Positions 10,289 through 20,178 are shown, numbered from the stretch's first letter. The stretch is DNA of 64,000 nt from Leptolyngbya sp. FACHB-8 (GCF_014695575.1 NZ_JACJOO010000042.1:1-64000), one strand, 5' to 3'. The notes: generated by a model not told the origin, from the letters alone. A program made the numbers and translations.

Positions 10289-10336
10289 ATTGTCCATAGA
10301 CAAACTGGTTCCATTGTCCATAGACAAACTGGTTCC
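10289..10336. repeat. Two tandem copies of a 24-bp unit
   Basis: The exact 24-bp unit beginning ATTGTCCATAGACAAACTGG occurs at 10289-10312 and 10313-10336. Each unit contains the dyad TTGTC-CATA-GACAA, so two identical small palindromes lie 24 bp apart. They could be a paired protein-binding site; nothing further is shown. Confidence 0.7.
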
Positions 10337-10587
10337 AGGCGTAGTTTCAGTCGCCCAGAGCTAGCAACTTTCCAAGTCTATCTTGCCCTTTTTAGAACAG
10401 GTGAACTGACAGAGACTTGCATGAGTGATACGGCAGGATTGCACCTAAAGCAATGGCCCGAAAGCCTTGTGTAGAGCCTGACGGCGATCGCATCCCCCGC
10501 TTGGAGGAATGAAAAACCATCCAATCAGGTCAGCATCTCTACAGATTTACTTACTGGCGATCGCCCACCAACTCGCTACAATAGTTG

Positions 10588-10822
10588 AGAGTTCTGCTCC
10601 GGCGTTGGTGACTGCCAATAGCGTTTTATGATCTACAACTCAACGCACAAGGGACTCGAGATGTCTTGATGGCAGTATACCGAGCATGTACTCGGAAACT
10701 TTAAATCAAGGCCAAGAATCCCACCTGGAATTATTCCAGGTCAAAAACTGAGGTAAGACGGCGCTGTGGTGAACTCCTGATTCCAAATTCCCTTGTCCAA
10801 TTGGGCAAGGGAATTTTTGTTT
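10588..10822 (+). ncRNA. Candidate structured RNA, 6S RNA-like
   Basis: A TACAAT -10 box at 10577-10582 precedes about 200 nt with no reading frame, ending in an intrinsic terminator (AATTCCCTTG / CAAGGGAATT, then TTTTTGTTT). Internal pairings are AGTTC with GAACT as closing stem, ACTGCCA (10611) with TGGCAGT (10670), GCGTT with AACGC, CCGAG with CTCGG (10680-10695) and an 8-bp hairpin at 10723-10741. Size, closing stem and a 3'-half hairpin near GGCGC resemble 6S RNA, which binds RNA polymerase holoenzyme. The identity is an inference; another sRNA is possible. The rest of the intergenic region around it (10143-10588) shows only the tandem repeat. Confidence 0.5.
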
Positions 10823-10856
10823 GACGTAATCCTCTCTTTCTGACCCAAATCACTCG

Positions 10857-10885
10857 TTCACAATTTCTCTCCCTCCGGTTATACT
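10857..10885 (+). promoter_or_regulatory. Sigma70-type promoter of NTRC
   Basis: TTCACA (10857-10862) and TATACT (10880-10885) are separated by 17 bp and lie 35 bp before the start codon, downstream of the RNA terminator. This makes NTRC transcription independent of the RNA gene. Confidence 0.65.
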
Positions 10886-10919
10886 GATTTAAGCGTAGTC
10901 GTTATGAGTTTGTCTGAAG

Positions 10920-12302
10920 ATGTCATCCCCAACGATTGAGAACGTTGTCATCATCGGCTCTGGGCCAGCGGGTTATACAGCGGCCATTTATGCAGCACGG
11001 GCGAACTTGAAACCATTTATGTTTGAGGGGTTTCAGGCAGGCGGGCTACCCGGTGGGCAGCTGATGACGACCACTGAGGTGGAAAATTTTCCCGGTTTTC
11101 CCAATGGCATCACGGGGCCGGAACTGATGCAAAATATGAAAGCCCAGGCGGTGCGCTGGGGCGCAGAACTGGTGACTGAAGATGTCACTCATGTCGACTT
11201 CAGCCAGCGTCCCTTTGTCATTCGCTCGGAGGAGCGCGAGGTGCACGCCCACAGCGTCATTATCGCTACAGGAGCTACGGCGAAGCGGCTGCACTTGCCC
11301 AGCGAGAAGGAATATTGGAACCGGGGCGTTTCGGCCTGCGCCATTTGTGATGGTGCGATCCCCATGTTCAAAAATGAGGAACTGGCTGTTATTGGTGGCG
11401 GAGACACGGCGGCGGAAGAAGCTCTATACCTGACCAAGTACGGTTCCCATGTGCATCTGTTGGTACGGAGCGATCGCATGCGGGCCAGCAAAGCGATGCA
11501 GGACCGTGTGTTGTTTAATCCTAAAATCACCGTTCACTGGTACACCGAAGCGGTTGATGTGGTGGGTAATGGTGAACTGATGACAGGTCTGCAGGTCCGC
11601 AATAGCCAAACAGATGAAGTTACGGAGTTGCCTGTACGAGGCCTGTTCTACGCCATTGGCCACACTCCCAATACGAGCCTGTTCAAGGGCCAGTTAAACC
11701 TGGATGATGTGGGCTATATCGTGACCCAACATGACGTGCAGACGAATGTACCGGGTATCTATGCCTGTGGCGACGTCCAGGATCATGAGTACCGTCAGGC
11801 GATTACTGCGGCGGGGACAGGCTGTATGGCCGCCCTGCTGGCGGAGCGCTGGCTCTCCGAGCATGAACTGATTCAAGAATTCCATCAGCCTGAGGCGGCT
11901 GAGGAGCCCTGTGAAGAAGATCCTAAGACGGAATCTGAGCAGGTCGTAGAGTTTGACATTAATCGTACCCACCATGTGGGCGGGTATGCGCTGCGGAAGT
12001 TGTATCACGATAGCGATCGCCTGATTGTCGTCAAGTACTCCTCCCCGACCTGTGGCCCTTGTCACACGCTGAAGCCCATTTTGGAAAAGGTGGTGAACGA
12101 GTTCGAGGGCAAGATTCACTACGTTGAAGTGGATATTGTTGAAGATCCAGATATTGCGGCTTCTGCCGGTATCACGGGTACGCCAACCATTCAGTTCTTT
12201 AAAGACAAAGGGCTTGTTGGACAGATGCTGGGTGTTAAGCAGAAGAGCCAGTATCGCGAGATGATTCAGAACAACTTGCTGTCTGCTCCTGTAGCTCAGT
12301 AA
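10920..12302 (+). CDS. ntrC-type trxB: NADPH-thioredoxin reductase C (fusion with thioredoxin)
   Basis: NTRC uses NADPH to reduce 2-Cys peroxiredoxins and other targets, linking redox control to carbon metabolism in the dark. The 460-residue protein has an FAD domain ([20 protein letters not shown]), the reductase disulfide SACAICDGA near residue 140, an NADPH-binding [13 protein letters not shown] and FAD motif [10 protein letters not shown], then a linker and a C-terminal thioredoxin domain with active site [11 protein letters not shown] near residue 380. This domain order is that of cyanobacterial and plastid NTRC, not the short TrxB. It is monocistronic with its own promoter. Confidence 0.94.
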   Translation: MSSPTIENVVIIGSGPAGYTAAIYAARANLKPFMFEGFQAGGLPGGQLMTTTEVENFPGFPNGITGPELMQNMKAQAVRWGAELVTEDVTHVDFSQRPFVIRSEEREVHAHSVIIATGATAKRLHLPSEKEYWNRGVSACAICDGAIPMFKNEELAVIGGGDTAAEEALYLTKYGSHVHLLVRSDRMRASKAMQDRVLFNPKITVHWYTEAVDVVGNGELMTGLQVRNSQTDEVTELPVRGLFYAIGHTPNTSLFKGQLNLDDVGYIVTQHDVQTNVPGIYACGDVQDHEYRQAITAAGTGCMAALLAERWLSEHELIQEFHQPEAAEEPCEEDPKTESEQVVEFDINRTHHVGGYALRKLYHDSDRLIVVKYSSPTCGPCHTLKPILEKVVNEFEGKIHYVEVDIVEDPDIAASAGITGTPTIQFFKDKGLVGQMLGVKQKSQYREMIQNNLLSAPVAQ

Positions 12303-12384
12303 TGGAGTAGCCCTCCACGAATTCGTTTTCAAGGGCATGAATCGCTGAGCAGCTTAACGATTCATGTAGAGGTCTAAATAAAAG

Positions 12385-12417
12385 CAAAAAGCGCGGTGCA
12401 AAGCACTGCGCTTTTTG
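12385..12417. terminator. Bidirectional terminator between NTRC and P450
   Basis: A stem of about 15 bp (CAAAAAGCGC... / ...GCGCTTTTTG) closes on a GCAAAGC cap. It lies between convergent genes and has A and T tracts on either side, so it can act in both directions. Confidence 0.8.
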
Positions 12418-13782
12418 TTATGTACGAATTCGCATGCGCAAAGTGGAAGGGGGAGCCAGGGTGACACCCCGACGAATGGGGCGAAGTGGGCTCGTGGGGG
12501 CCAACTCTAAGGACCAATGGATGAGGGCGGTTGCCAGTACCAGCTTCATTTCGTACAGCGCAAAGGCCATGCCAATACAGCGTCGGTTGCCACCCCCAAA
12601 AGAGATGAACTCATAAGGCGTAAATTGTCGTTCCAGAAAGCGTTCTGGGCGGAAGGTTTCTGGGTCTGGATAGAGATCAGGGCGGCGGTGCAGCAGGTAG
12701 ATGCAGGGAAACAACAAGGTGCCCGGAGGAATCGGCTGGCCCATCAACTCAAAGGGATGACGGGTGAAACGGGGGAAGGTAATGGGAGCAATTGGATAGA
12801 TCCGCAAGGTTTCCTGGCAGATGGCGTTGAGGTAGGGGAGACGGGCGATGCTCGCGAAGTCTGTCGGGTCTATTGTCGCCAATTCAGCCTTTAAGGTATC
12901 CAGAACGCCAGGGGTTTGGTGGATCCAATAAAACGCCCAGGCCAGGGCAGAGGCCGTGGTTTCGTGGCCTGCCATCAGCAGTGTGACCAGTTCATCCCGG
13001 AGCTCTTGGTCACTCATGCTATTGCCCTCCTCGTCGTGGGCGCTTAGCAACAGGCTGAGAATGTCCTCGGCCTCGGGATTGGGATGGGCGCGGCGATTAC
13101 GAATCTCCTCATATAGCAGCTGATCGATTTCGGCCCGTTGGCGCACAAAGCGACCCCAGGGGCTCCAGGCTCCCCAATCCTGCTGGAGAGAGCGGATAAA
13201 CAGCAGACTGGCTTTGATAGGGGAGTCGGATAGGGCCAGTAAAGCCTTGAGCAGGGTTTGCAGGTATTCATACCGCTCTCCCTCCACCAGGCCAAATACA
13301 GCTTTCAAAATGACCTTTAGGGAGATGTCCTGCATAGCAGCCCGCACCTCGAAAAATCCATCGTGGGTGTGGGTTGCAAAGACTTGCCGAGTAATCTGCT
13401 CGATCAACTCGCCGTAAGCTCGCATCCGTTCGCCGTGGAAGGGAGGCATGAGGAGTTGGCGCTGGCGCTGGTGGCGATCGCCATCCAACAACAGCAGCGA
13501 GTCATTTCCCACGATGGGCTGCAAAATACTGTTTTGTTGCCCAATATCAAACTCAGCCGGATCGGTACGGAAAATCTCCTGCACGCCCTGGGGATGGCTG
13601 ACCATAACGGCGGGCGCCAGTGTCCAGCGCACAGTAAAGACGTCACCATAGCGACGGGCGCTTTCCTCCATTAACTGACAGGGGCGCAAAATCCACTGGC
13701 TGAGTAACCAGAGGGGAGGCCCTTTCGGGCCATCAGGTAAGCGATCTGGACGGTATGTCCACGGTTCAGCTTGAGCAACCAT
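12418..13782 (-). CDS. Cytochrome P450, CYP110-like
   Basis: This is a 454-residue haem monooxygenase. Motifs in order: N-terminal LPDGPKGPPLWLLSQWI, the I-helix LVTLLMAGHETTAS near residue 270, the K-helix ETLRIYP (ExxR), the meander PDLYPDPETFRPERF, and the haem-Cys loop FISFGGGNRRCIGMAFA near residue 400. No membrane anchor is seen, typical of bacterial P450s. The N-terminal pattern resembles the cyanobacterial CYP110 family, members of which oxidise fatty acids or terpenoids; the substrate here cannot be read from the sequence and no redox partner lies beside it. Confidence 0.9.
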   Translation of the reverse strand: MVAQAEPWTYRPDRLPDGPKGPPLWLLSQWILRPCQLMEESARRYGDVFTVRWTLAPAVMVSHPQGVQEIFRTDPAEFDIGQQNSILQPIVGNDSLLLLDGDRHQRQRQLLMPPFHGERMRAYGELIEQITRQVFATHTHDGFFEVRAAMQDISLKVILKAVFGLVEGERYEYLQTLLKALLALSDSPIKASLLFIRSLQQDWGAWSPWGRFVRQRAEIDQLLYEEIRNRRAHPNPEAEDILSLLLSAHDEEGNSMSDQELRDELVTLLMAGHETTASALAWAFYWIHQTPGVLDTLKAELATIDPTDFASIARLPYLNAICQETLRIYPIAPITFPRFTRHPFELMGQPIPPGTLLFPCIYLLHRRPDLYPDPETFRPERFLERQFTPYEFISFGGGNRRCIGMAFALYEMKLVLATALIHWSLELAPTSPLRPIRRGVTLAPPSTLRMRIRT

Positions 13783-13923
13783 TTGTTGAGCCTCCTGAGT
13801 CGTTTGAGTGACGCTCGGAATCCCGGAAAAATGGATGTGACTGATTCTGAGCGCTAAAGGACTAATTTTCGCAAGTCAAACTTGAAAAGTAATAGGGCCT
13901 AAAGGAGTTGACGACAATGGTTT

Positions 13924-14646
13924 TCAACTCCCCACCAAAGCTTGCTGTTGTAACTCTAATAACTCACGCACCCCTTTTTCAGCCAGGTCGAGGATCTGAT
14001 TTAACTGCTGCCGTGTAAAGCTGCCCTCCTCGGCGGTGCCTTGAACTTCAATGAGTTCTAGATTGCTGTTAAGAACGACGTTGCAATCAATCTCGGCTGC
14101 CACATCCTCTTCATAGGCCAGGTCTAGGAAGGGTTCGGCCTCCAGGAGACCCACAGAGATAGCCGCAACGGCGTGTTTAATGGGCGATCGCTCTAACGCT
14201 CCTTTGTCCAATAATGTAGACACGGCGTCTGCCACAGCTACATAGGCTCCTGTAATGGATGCCGTACGGGTTCCAGCATCGGCCTGAAGAACATCCGCAT
14301 CAACGAGCAGCGTACGCTCTCCCAAGGCCTTCATATCCAGCACAGAACGCAGGCTCCGACCGATTAAGCGTTGGATCTCCTGGGTACGGCCCGATAGTTT
14401 CATGGTTTCGCGGGCATGGCGCTGGGGAGTGGCCCCCGGTAGCATACGATACTCTGCGGTCAGCCAGCCCTGGCCAGTGCCCTCCAAAAAACGGGGAACC
14501 CCAGGTTGAATACTGACGGTACAGAGTACCTGCGTGTCTCCAAAATGCGTCAAAACAGATCCGGCAGAAAACCGGGTAAAGCGCCGTTCAAACCGCACAG
14601 GACGGAGTTGATCAGGACGGCGACCATCAGGACGTTGCCAGGCCAT
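13924..14646 (-). CDS. rph: Ribonuclease PH
   Basis: RNase PH is a phosphorolytic 3'-5' exonuclease that trims tRNA 3' ends. The ATG at 14646 gives 240 residues starting [20 protein letters not shown], matching the family N-terminus; 20 further upstream codons are open but unlike the family. Diagnostic stretches are [40 protein letters not shown] and [20 protein letters not shown]. It stands alone on the minus strand, divergent from the glycosyltransferase gene. Confidence 0.93.
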   Translation of the reverse strand: MAWQRPDGRRPDQLRPVRFERRFTRFSAGSVLTHFGDTQVLCTVSIQPGVPRFLEGTGQGWLTAEYRMLPGATPQRHARETMKLSGRTQEIQRLIGRSLRSVLDMKALGERTLLVDADVLQADAGTRTASITGAYVAVADAVSTLLDKGALERSPIKHAVAAISVGLLEAEPFLDLAYEEDVAAEIDCNVVLNSNLELIEVQGTAEEGSFTRQQLNQILDLAEKGVRELLELQQQALVGS

Positions 14647-15067
14647 GGGAACTGCCTCATCGGGCGAATGCAAATCACTCACCCAGGATACCGGGGACGC
14701 ATTCAAAGAACCAGGATCTTCAGGTTAAAGATCAGGGCATGTTTTAGACAACGGGATAGTGTAGACTACTGCTGAATTGTATTTTTTTTAATAAAAGTTC
14801 GACTCTCGAAACATTTCCTGACACAGATAATGCAGGTTTTTCCCTAACGTTCCCTGAAAATCCTAGCTTTAGCAGGTACCTGTTTCAATGATCCATCTGG
14901 CTTACGGCCTACACCTGATGTCTTCCGGTGGCGTTTGGACGGTTCTTTATGGGGGTTCTCCCTATATCCATAGACCGGGTGGGTTGATTAGATGGAAGCA
15001 GGGCTTTAATTAAACAACGTTTGGAGACAAGCTGCCCTATTCCCTCGGGTAGATACCGATTGAGCTT
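14647..15067. other. Divergent intergenic region, no gene seen
   Basis: This 421-bp stretch separates divergent rph and the glycosyltransferase gene and should carry both promoters. I see an A/T-rich tract at 14779-14795 but no RNA gene, repeat or clear operator. The TTCGA at about 14799 is not part of a tRNA. Confidence 0.4.
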
Positions 15068-16528
15068 ATGCCGAATACTCCCTGGTCAACTGCTGACTCT
15101 CCTGATGGGCCCGATTGGGCTACTTCGCTTTCAGCGGATAGTTATATCTCTCACCTTTCCATTTTTCAGCGCGGGCTGGTGGGCCGTCGTCGTAAAGCGG
15201 CAATGATGCTCACCGCTATTTGGGGTGGGACTATTGCCCTGCATCTATTTTCCTGGGGCACTTGGTTGGTGTGGGCGCTGACAACTATGTTTGGGCTGCA
15301 TCTTTTGCGGCTCTGGATTTCGGCTCCACGTACTCTGCCAATGCCCTTGCAGGAGCAAGATCCCGAAAAGCTTCCCTTTGTCTCGCTGATGGTGGCTGCT
15401 AAGAACGAAGAGTCCGTCATTGCGAATCTCGTTCAAACCCTGTGTGATTTAGATTATCCAACGAGCCGCTACGAACTCTGGGTTGTTGATGACAACAGTT
15501 CTGATCGCACACCCCAAGTGCTTGACCAATTGCGCCAACACTATCCGCAACTCAAGGTTCTGCGTCGAGGTGTGAATGCAACGGGAGGTAAGTCTGGCGC
15601 ACTGAATCAGGTGGTGGAACTCGCCAAAGGCGAATTCCTGGGTGTATTTGATGCCGATGCTCAAGTGCCTAAAGACTTGTTACGACGGGTGTTACCCCTG
15701 TTTGATGAAGCTCAGGTTGGGGCTGTACAGGTGCGGAAGGCGATCGCCCAAGCCGAAGGTAAGCGTCGCGTTTCTAACTTCTGGCTACGGGGCCAGGTAT
15801 CGGAAATGGCCCTGGATAGTTACTACCAGCAGCAACGCATTGCCATTGGTGGCCTTGGAGAATTGCGGGGCAACGGTCAGTTCGTGCGCCGCGAAGCCCT
15901 TCAGCAGTGCGGCGGATGGAATGAGGAAACCATTACTGATGACCTGGATCTCACCCTGCGGCTGCATCTGGCTCATTGGGATATTGAGTTTTTATTGGAT
16001 CCTCCAGTCATTGAGGAGGGAGTTACCAATACCGTTGGGTTATGGCACCAGCGCAACCGCTGGGCGGAGGGCGGCTATCAGCGTTCTTTGGACTACTGGC
16101 GGTTATTAGCTCGGAACCGTATGGGTATGGGCAAAACCTTCGACTTTATCTCGTCTCTGGCGCTGCAATATATCGTGCCCCAGGCGGCGGTGCCGGATCT
16201 GGTGATGGCGATCGCCCGTAACCGTCTGCCTTTGCTCTCCCCACTCACGACCCTCACCGTCTGCATGTCGATGATAGGAATGTACGTAGGATTACGCCGT
16301 GTTCAGAAGTATCAGGCCAATCGAGCGTTTGCGGCGGACACTACAGAAGCACGTTGGCGGACGTTGCTGCAGGCGATTCAGGGCTCCCTCTACATGCTCC
16401 ACTGGTTCCCTATCATCGCCACTATGGGAATGCGGATTGCAATTCGGCCTAAACAGTTGAAATGGGTGAAGACCGCTCACCACGGTAGCGAGGAGATGTG
16501 GCTTGATATGTCGAATCAACCAGAGTAA
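15068..16528 (+). CDS. Family 2 glycosyltransferase, probable monoglucosyldiacylglycerol synthase
   Basis: This is a 486-residue processive-type GT2 membrane enzyme. Two hydrophobic helices (about residues 45-85) precede the catalytic domain: SLMVAAKNEESVIANLVQTL, DDNSSDRTPQVLDQL, the DAD motif (GVFDADAQVP), the TDD motif (NEETITDDLDLTLRLH) and the acceptor motif QRNRW; further helices end the protein. The arrangement fits the cyanobacterial enzyme that adds glucose to diacylglycerol as the first step of galactolipid synthesis (Synechocystis sll1377 type). Assignment rests on remembered family pattern, so another GT2 function is possible. A 71-bp perfect hairpin begins 5 bp after the stop. 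Confidence 0.78.
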   Translation: MPNTPWSTADSPDGPDWATSLSADSYISHLSIFQRGLVGRRRKAAMMLTAIWGGTIALHLFSWGTWLVWALTTMFGLHLLRLWISAPRTLPMPLQEQDPEKLPFVSLMVAAKNEESVIANLVQTLCDLDYPTSRYELWVVDDNSSDRTPQVLDQLRQHYPQLKVLRRGVNATGGKSGALNQVVELAKGEFLGVFDADAQVPKDLLRRVLPLFDEAQVGAVQVRKAIAQAEGKRRVSNFWLRGQVSEMALDSYYQQQRIAIGGLGELRGNGQFVRREALQQCGGWNEETITDDLDLTLRLHLAHWDIEFLLDPPVIEEGVTNTVGLWHQRNRWAEGGYQRSLDYWRLLARNRMGMGKTFDFISSLALQYIVPQAAVPDLVMAIARNRLPLLSPLTTLTVCMSMIGMYVGLRRVQKYQANRAFAADTTEARWRTLLQAIQGSLYMLHWFPIIATMGMRIAIRPKQLKWVKTAHHGSEEMWLDMSNQPE

Positions 16529-16533
16529 CCGCA

Positions 16534-16604
16534 TAACTACAGCTATCTAAGAGGAGCGGATAGGTGCAAAGCACCTATCCGCTCCTCTTAGATAGCTGTA
16601 GTTA
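16534..16604. terminator. Perfect 34-bp-arm palindrome capped by GCAAAGC
   Basis: Arms 16534-16567 and 16571-16604 are exact complements with only AAA between them. It begins 5 bp after the glycosyltransferase stop codon. The length is far above that needed for intrinsic termination, and no U-tract follows. Confidence 0.8.
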
Positions 16605-16644
16605 CAAAGGGAGATGCCCACTGCCTGGGCATCTCCCTTTGTAA
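16602..16644. repeat. Second perfect palindrome abutting the first
   Basis: Arms of 19 bp (16602-16620 and 16626-16644) flank CTGCC. It shares its first three bases with the preceding palindrome, so a transcript could fold one or both. The rest of the gap up to map (16645-16947) shows only the short dispersed repeat at 16766-16790. Confidence 0.75.
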
Positions 16645-16765
16645 CGGATTCTCTACAGTGGACTTCGTATTGGATCGCTATGACTATACGTGAGCTTGCT
16701 TGAAGAGTGTTTTTGAGGGAATGCAAAGCATGACCTGTGCAACCGTCTATTGCTGATGTCGAAGT

Positions 16766-16790
16766 ACACGCAAAAATGGGCACTCTAAAG
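16766..16790. repeat. Dispersed short repeat (copy 1)
   Basis: The sequence ACGCAAAAATGGGCACTCTA recurs with two to four changes at 33154-33176 and, more diverged, at 38398-38418. All copies are intergenic. Copies 2 and 3 form one arm of a hairpin; copy 1 seems to have lost its partner arm. Confidence 0.5.
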
Positions 16791-16947
16791 TTCGGTACAG
16801 CATCTCTAGTGCCCCGGTCCGGCCCGACTAGATGAGGTGGAGCCGCGCGCATGATGCAGCAAAATCAGTCTTTCCAAACGGGCTTGGCTACAGCTACTTT
16901 TGCGTCTGTCTTGTAAAGTAAAGAAGGGAATTTGAGTTAAAGACTTC

Positions 16948-17727
16948 ATGGATAACGAAACCATCGTTTTACTATCAAGCCGAGAAATTGAGAAGATGCG
17001 TCAGGCAGGGCAACTGGCTGCCCAATTGCTGGCCTATTTAGAACCGATGGTGAAGCCTGGAGTCAGTACTCTGGAACTGAACGATGCAGCCGAGGAGTGG
17101 ACCCACAAACACGGAGCTAAGAGTGCGCCCCTGGGCTACCACGGCTTTCCCAAATCTATCTGCACCAGTGTGAACGAAGTGGTGTGTCATGGCATCCCCA
17201 ATGCCAAGCAAGTCCTTCAAGAGGGAGACATCATTAACATTGATGTGACTCCCACCCTGGATGGGTATCATGGTGACACATCTAAAACCTTTTTTGTGGG
17301 TGAGCCGTCGCCTCTGGCCCGTAAGTTAGTCGAGGTGACTGAAGAGTGTTTGATGCGGGGGATCGCTACGGTTAAGCCGGGCTCTCGTATTGGTGACATT
17401 GGCGCTGCAATTCAAAGTTATGCCGAGGCTGCTGGATTTTCAGTGGTGCGTGATTTTGTAGGTCATGGCATTAGCCGCACGTTTCATACGGCTCCTCAGG
17501 TTCCTCATTACGGTACGGCTGGCAAGGGACGCAAGCTGCGTCCCGGAATGGTCTTCACCATCGAGCCGATGATCAACGAGGGTACCTACGAAGTAGAAGT
17601 GCTGGAAGACAAATGGACAGCGGTTACCAAAGACCGCAAATTGTCGGCTCAGTTTGAACATACCCTCGCCGTAACCCAGGATGGGGTCGAGATCCTTACG
17701 CTGCTACCGGAGCGAGTACTGGCTTAG
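16948..17727 (+). CDS. map: Type I methionine aminopeptidase
   Basis: Removes the initiator methionine from nascent proteins. The 259-residue protein has the pita-bread fold metal ligands: Asp in NIDVTPTLDGYHGDTSKTF (two), His in GHGISRTFHTAPQ, Glu in FTIEPMINEG and Glu in AQFEHTLAVT. The substrate-side His is in PLGYHGFPKS. Length and start are typical; a GGGAA lies upstream. It appears monocistronic and is followed by a long hairpin. Cyanobacteria often carry several map paralogues, so this may not be the only one. Confidence 0.95.
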   Translation: MDNETIVLLSSREIEKMRQAGQLAAQLLAYLEPMVKPGVSTLELNDAAEEWTHKHGAKSAPLGYHGFPKSICTSVNEVVCHGIPNAKQVLQEGDIINIDVTPTLDGYHGDTSKTFFVGEPSPLARKLVEVTEECLMRGIATVKPGSRIGDIGAAIQSYAEAAGFSVVRDFVGHGISRTFHTAPQVPHYGTAGKGRKLRPGMVFTIEPMINEGTYEVEVLEDKWTAVTKDRKLSAQFEHTLAVTQDGVEILTLLPERVLA

Positions 17728-17749
17728 GAGGTTTCTGCATAAGAATTTA

Positions 17750-17802
17750 CCCAGAATGTTGGTGTTTTGCCCGCGAAGCGGGCAAAACACCAACATTCTG
17801 GG
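17750..17802. terminator. Perfect 25-bp-arm palindrome capped by GCGAAGC
   Basis: Arms 17750-17774 and 17778-17802 are exact complements around GAA, and the innermost seven bases are GCGAAGC, a sequence known to form an unusually stable DNA mini-hairpin. It follows map and faces the convergent phoU end. Confidence 0.78.
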
Positions 17803-17930
17803 GGTAATTTCATTACTGGAAATCTCCTTAGTTCTAACCCTGTAAGGGGTAGTCACGAAGCGGCCGCTCCTCAAACTTAAGCACTAGCGGCATCGTCGAA
17901 TGGGGTCACCCTCTCTACGCGACGATGCTG

Positions 17931-18599
17931 TTAGCGTTGCCCTGTTACGACGTAGGCTACCCGTTTGCCGATGTTTGTGGCGTGGTCGGCCATACGCTCT
18001 AGATAGCGGATCGCCAGCACCATCAGGACAATCTGTTCAATCGAACCCTGCACACTGGGCTGGCGAGTTAGCATCGTGTAGACTTCCTCATAGTCGGTGT
18101 CAACGTCATCGTCTCGCACCTTCAAATCGAGACCAGATTTGGCATCCAGGTCGGAGAGTGAGGCGAGGCTAATCGCTAACATAGCTCGGCAGCGATCAGA
18201 CATTAACTGAATGCGGCCCATACAGGGGTGAACGGGATACGGGAAAAGTTTGACTGCAACTTCACCCAGATCCTTGGCATAATCTCCAATGCGTTCGAGA
18301 TCGCGCACCAGTTGCATAATGGCGCTGAGCAACCGCAAGTTGTGGAGCATCGGCGATTGCAGCGCAATCAAGTTAACGCAATCGAGTTCGATTTGGCGGT
18401 AGAACTGGTCAATCTGCTTGTCTTGAATGGCGATTTGCTTAGCGGCGTCCAGATCTCGCTCAAAGAGCGATCGCCGCGCTAGCAAGAAGGAGTGCTCCAC
18501 CAACGCCCCCATCCGTAACACATCCCGTTGGACACTTCTAAGTTGGCGATTAAAACTAGTCTGTGTCTCCTCGTGAGTGTTCAACTGAGCTATCTCCAC
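17931..18599 (-). CDS. phoU: Phosphate signalling protein PhoU
   Basis: PhoU dampens PhoR/PhoB-type phosphate signalling and regulates the Pst transporter. The 222-residue, all-helical protein has two PhoU repeats, each with the metal-binding E/DxxxD pattern: RDLERIGDYAKDLGE near residue 100 and RYLERMADHATNIGKR near residue 200. The start is a GTG at 18599; no nearer ATG leaves a complete first repeat. No pst or pho regulon genes are adjacent, which is common for cyanobacterial phoU. The 307 bp upstream to trpD shows no other gene. Confidence 0.92.
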   Translation of the reverse strand: MEIAQLNTHEETQTSFNRQLRSVQRDVLRMGALVEHSFLLARRSLFERDLDAAKQIAIQDKQIDQFYRQIELDCVNLIALQSPMLHNLRLLSAIMQLVRDLERIGDYAKDLGEVAVKLFPYPVHPCMGRIQLMSDRCRAMLAISLASLSDLDAKSGLDLKVRDDDVDTDYEEVYTMLTRQPSVQGSIEQIVLMVLAIRYLERMADHATNIGKRVAYVVTGQR

Positions 18600-18906
18600 A
18601 ATTTATTAAAAGGATTGTCTGAAATTTTTACGACAGAACTTTTGTTTTACTCAGTATAGCCGCTCGCTCTTGGAATACCTGGATTTATCTGGTACTTCGG
18701 TAAGGCTTACTCCTACGGTTATACAAGTCAATTCTCAAAGCTCACGTTTGGTGATATACACAGTTCAGGAGATCTTTGGGTGTTCTCTCGATAGACAGGA
18801 TTTAGCCCTAAAAAACCGTTTCCAGGGGCATATTTCTCTGACCTTCTATCCTGATTCTAAAGTCTCTTAATTCCTTGTTTCTGTCATCCTGATTTGGTCT
18901 GAACCC

Positions 18907-20010
18907 ATGAGCGTTTCTCCCCTTTCGCCAACTGAAACGATACCGCCATTACCCCTGGTCGATGCAGACTGGTCGGGTTTGCTGGGGCAATTGCTGGACG
19001 GGCGATCGCTCGACACCCAACAGGCCGCTACCCTGATGCAGGGATGGTTAGCGGAGGCCATTCCTCCAGTGCTGTCGGGGGCCATTCTGGCGGCCATCCA
19101 ATCCAAAGGGGTATCTGCTAGCGAGCTAGTAGGCATGGCCCAGGTGTTACAGGGGCAGTCTGTTGGTGGGCAGTTCGATCTGGATGGCTTGCCTACGCCC
19201 CGCATCGATACCTGTGGTACCGGAGGGGATGGTGCCTCTACCTTTAATATTTCGACGTGCGTTGCATTTGTTGCAGCGGCAGCGGGGATTTGTGTCGTCA
19301 AGCACGGTAACCGGGCTGCGTCCAGCCGAGTCGGTTCTGCAGATGTGCTGGAGGGTCTGGGGATTAATCTGGCTGCGCATCCTGAACAGGTGCGGGGAGC
19401 ACTGGAGTCTGTGGGCGTTACTTTCCTCTTTGCACCCGGGTGGCATCCGGCTATGAAAGCGGTCGTACCCCTCCGCAAAACCCTTAAAGTACGCACAGTC
19501 TTTAACTTACTGGGGCCGTTGGTTAACCCCTTACGCCCAACCGGACAGGTGATCGGGGTTTTCAGCCCTTCCATTGTGGAGACCGTAGCCGAAGCTTTGC
19601 AAATGCTGGGGATGCAGGAAGCCGTTGTGCTGCATGGCCTGGAAAAATTGGACGAAGCTGGCTTAGCAGATGCGACGGTGCTATCGGTTGTATCGGGTCA
19701 TGCTCTGACGTCCCATCATATTCATCCAGAGGCTTTGGGCTTGACCCCGGCTCCCACCTCGGCGCTGAAGGGGGGTGAGGTAGATGACAACGTTGATATT
19801 CTCCGAAATGTTTTACAGGGACGGGGTACCCAGGCTCAGGAGGATGCCGTTGCGCTGAATGCAGCTTTGGCGTTGAAAGTGGGCGGGAAAGTGCCAGCCG
19901 GGGATCTGGAAACGGCGATCGCCCATGGTATCACCCTGGCCCGTGACATTCTAAAGAGCGGAGCAGCCTGGGACAAAGTAGAATCCCTGGCAACCTTTCT
20001 GAAAGCGTAA
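18907..20010 (+). CDS. trpD: Anthranilate phosphoribosyltransferase
   Basis: Transfers phosphoribose from PRPP to anthranilate, the second committed step of tryptophan synthesis. The 367-residue protein carries the PRPP loop [15 protein letters not shown] near residue 100, [20 protein letters not shown] and [20 protein letters not shown], all diagnostic. The first 20 residues are an unconserved Pro-rich leader, so a slightly later start is possible. It is separated from the trpG homologue by 11 kb, in line with the scattered trp genes of cyanobacteria. Confidence 0.95.
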   Translation: MSVSPLSPTETIPPLPLVDADWSGLLGQLLDGRSLDTQQAATLMQGWLAEAIPPVLSGAILAAIQSKGVSASELVGMAQVLQGQSVGGQFDLDGLPTPRIDTCGTGGDGASTFNISTCVAFVAAAAGICVVKHGNRAASSRVGSADVLEGLGINLAAHPEQVRGALESVGVTFLFAPGWHPAMKAVVPLRKTLKVRTVFNLLGPLVNPLRPTGQVIGVFSPSIVETVAEALQMLGMQEAVVLHGLEKLDEAGLADATVLSVVSGHALTSHHIHPEALGLTPAPTSALKGGEVDDNVDILRNVLQGRGTQAQEDAVALNAALALKVGGKVPAGDLETAIAHGITLARDILKSGAAWDKVESLATFLKA

Positions 20011-20025
20011 TGCCCAGGGTGTTTT

Positions 20026-20072
20026 AAACAGCAAAGCCTGCATTCTTTACCGGAATGCAGGCTTTGCTGTTT
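20026..20072. terminator. Hairpin with 20-bp arms after trpD
   Basis: Arms 20026-20045 and 20053-20072 are exact complements around a 7-nt loop, 15 bp after the trpD stop. A second weaker hairpin (10-bp outer arms) lies at 20103-20141, between the convergent genes. Confidence 0.75.
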
Positions 20073-20178
20073 CGGCTATCGCTCAATCTAGTGAGGGCCG
20101 TTATGTTTGAAACGCCACGCTCTCGGCGGTTTTTCAAACATGAACTCTTTGGTTTTGAGCGTATGACGCTGGATAGGA

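Noticed and set aside
10289-10336. CRISPR-like repeat
   Set aside because: Only two copies with no spacer between them and no cas genes in the window.
14790-14830. tRNA-like TTCGA near 14799
   Set aside because: No acceptor, anticodon or D stem can be drawn around it.
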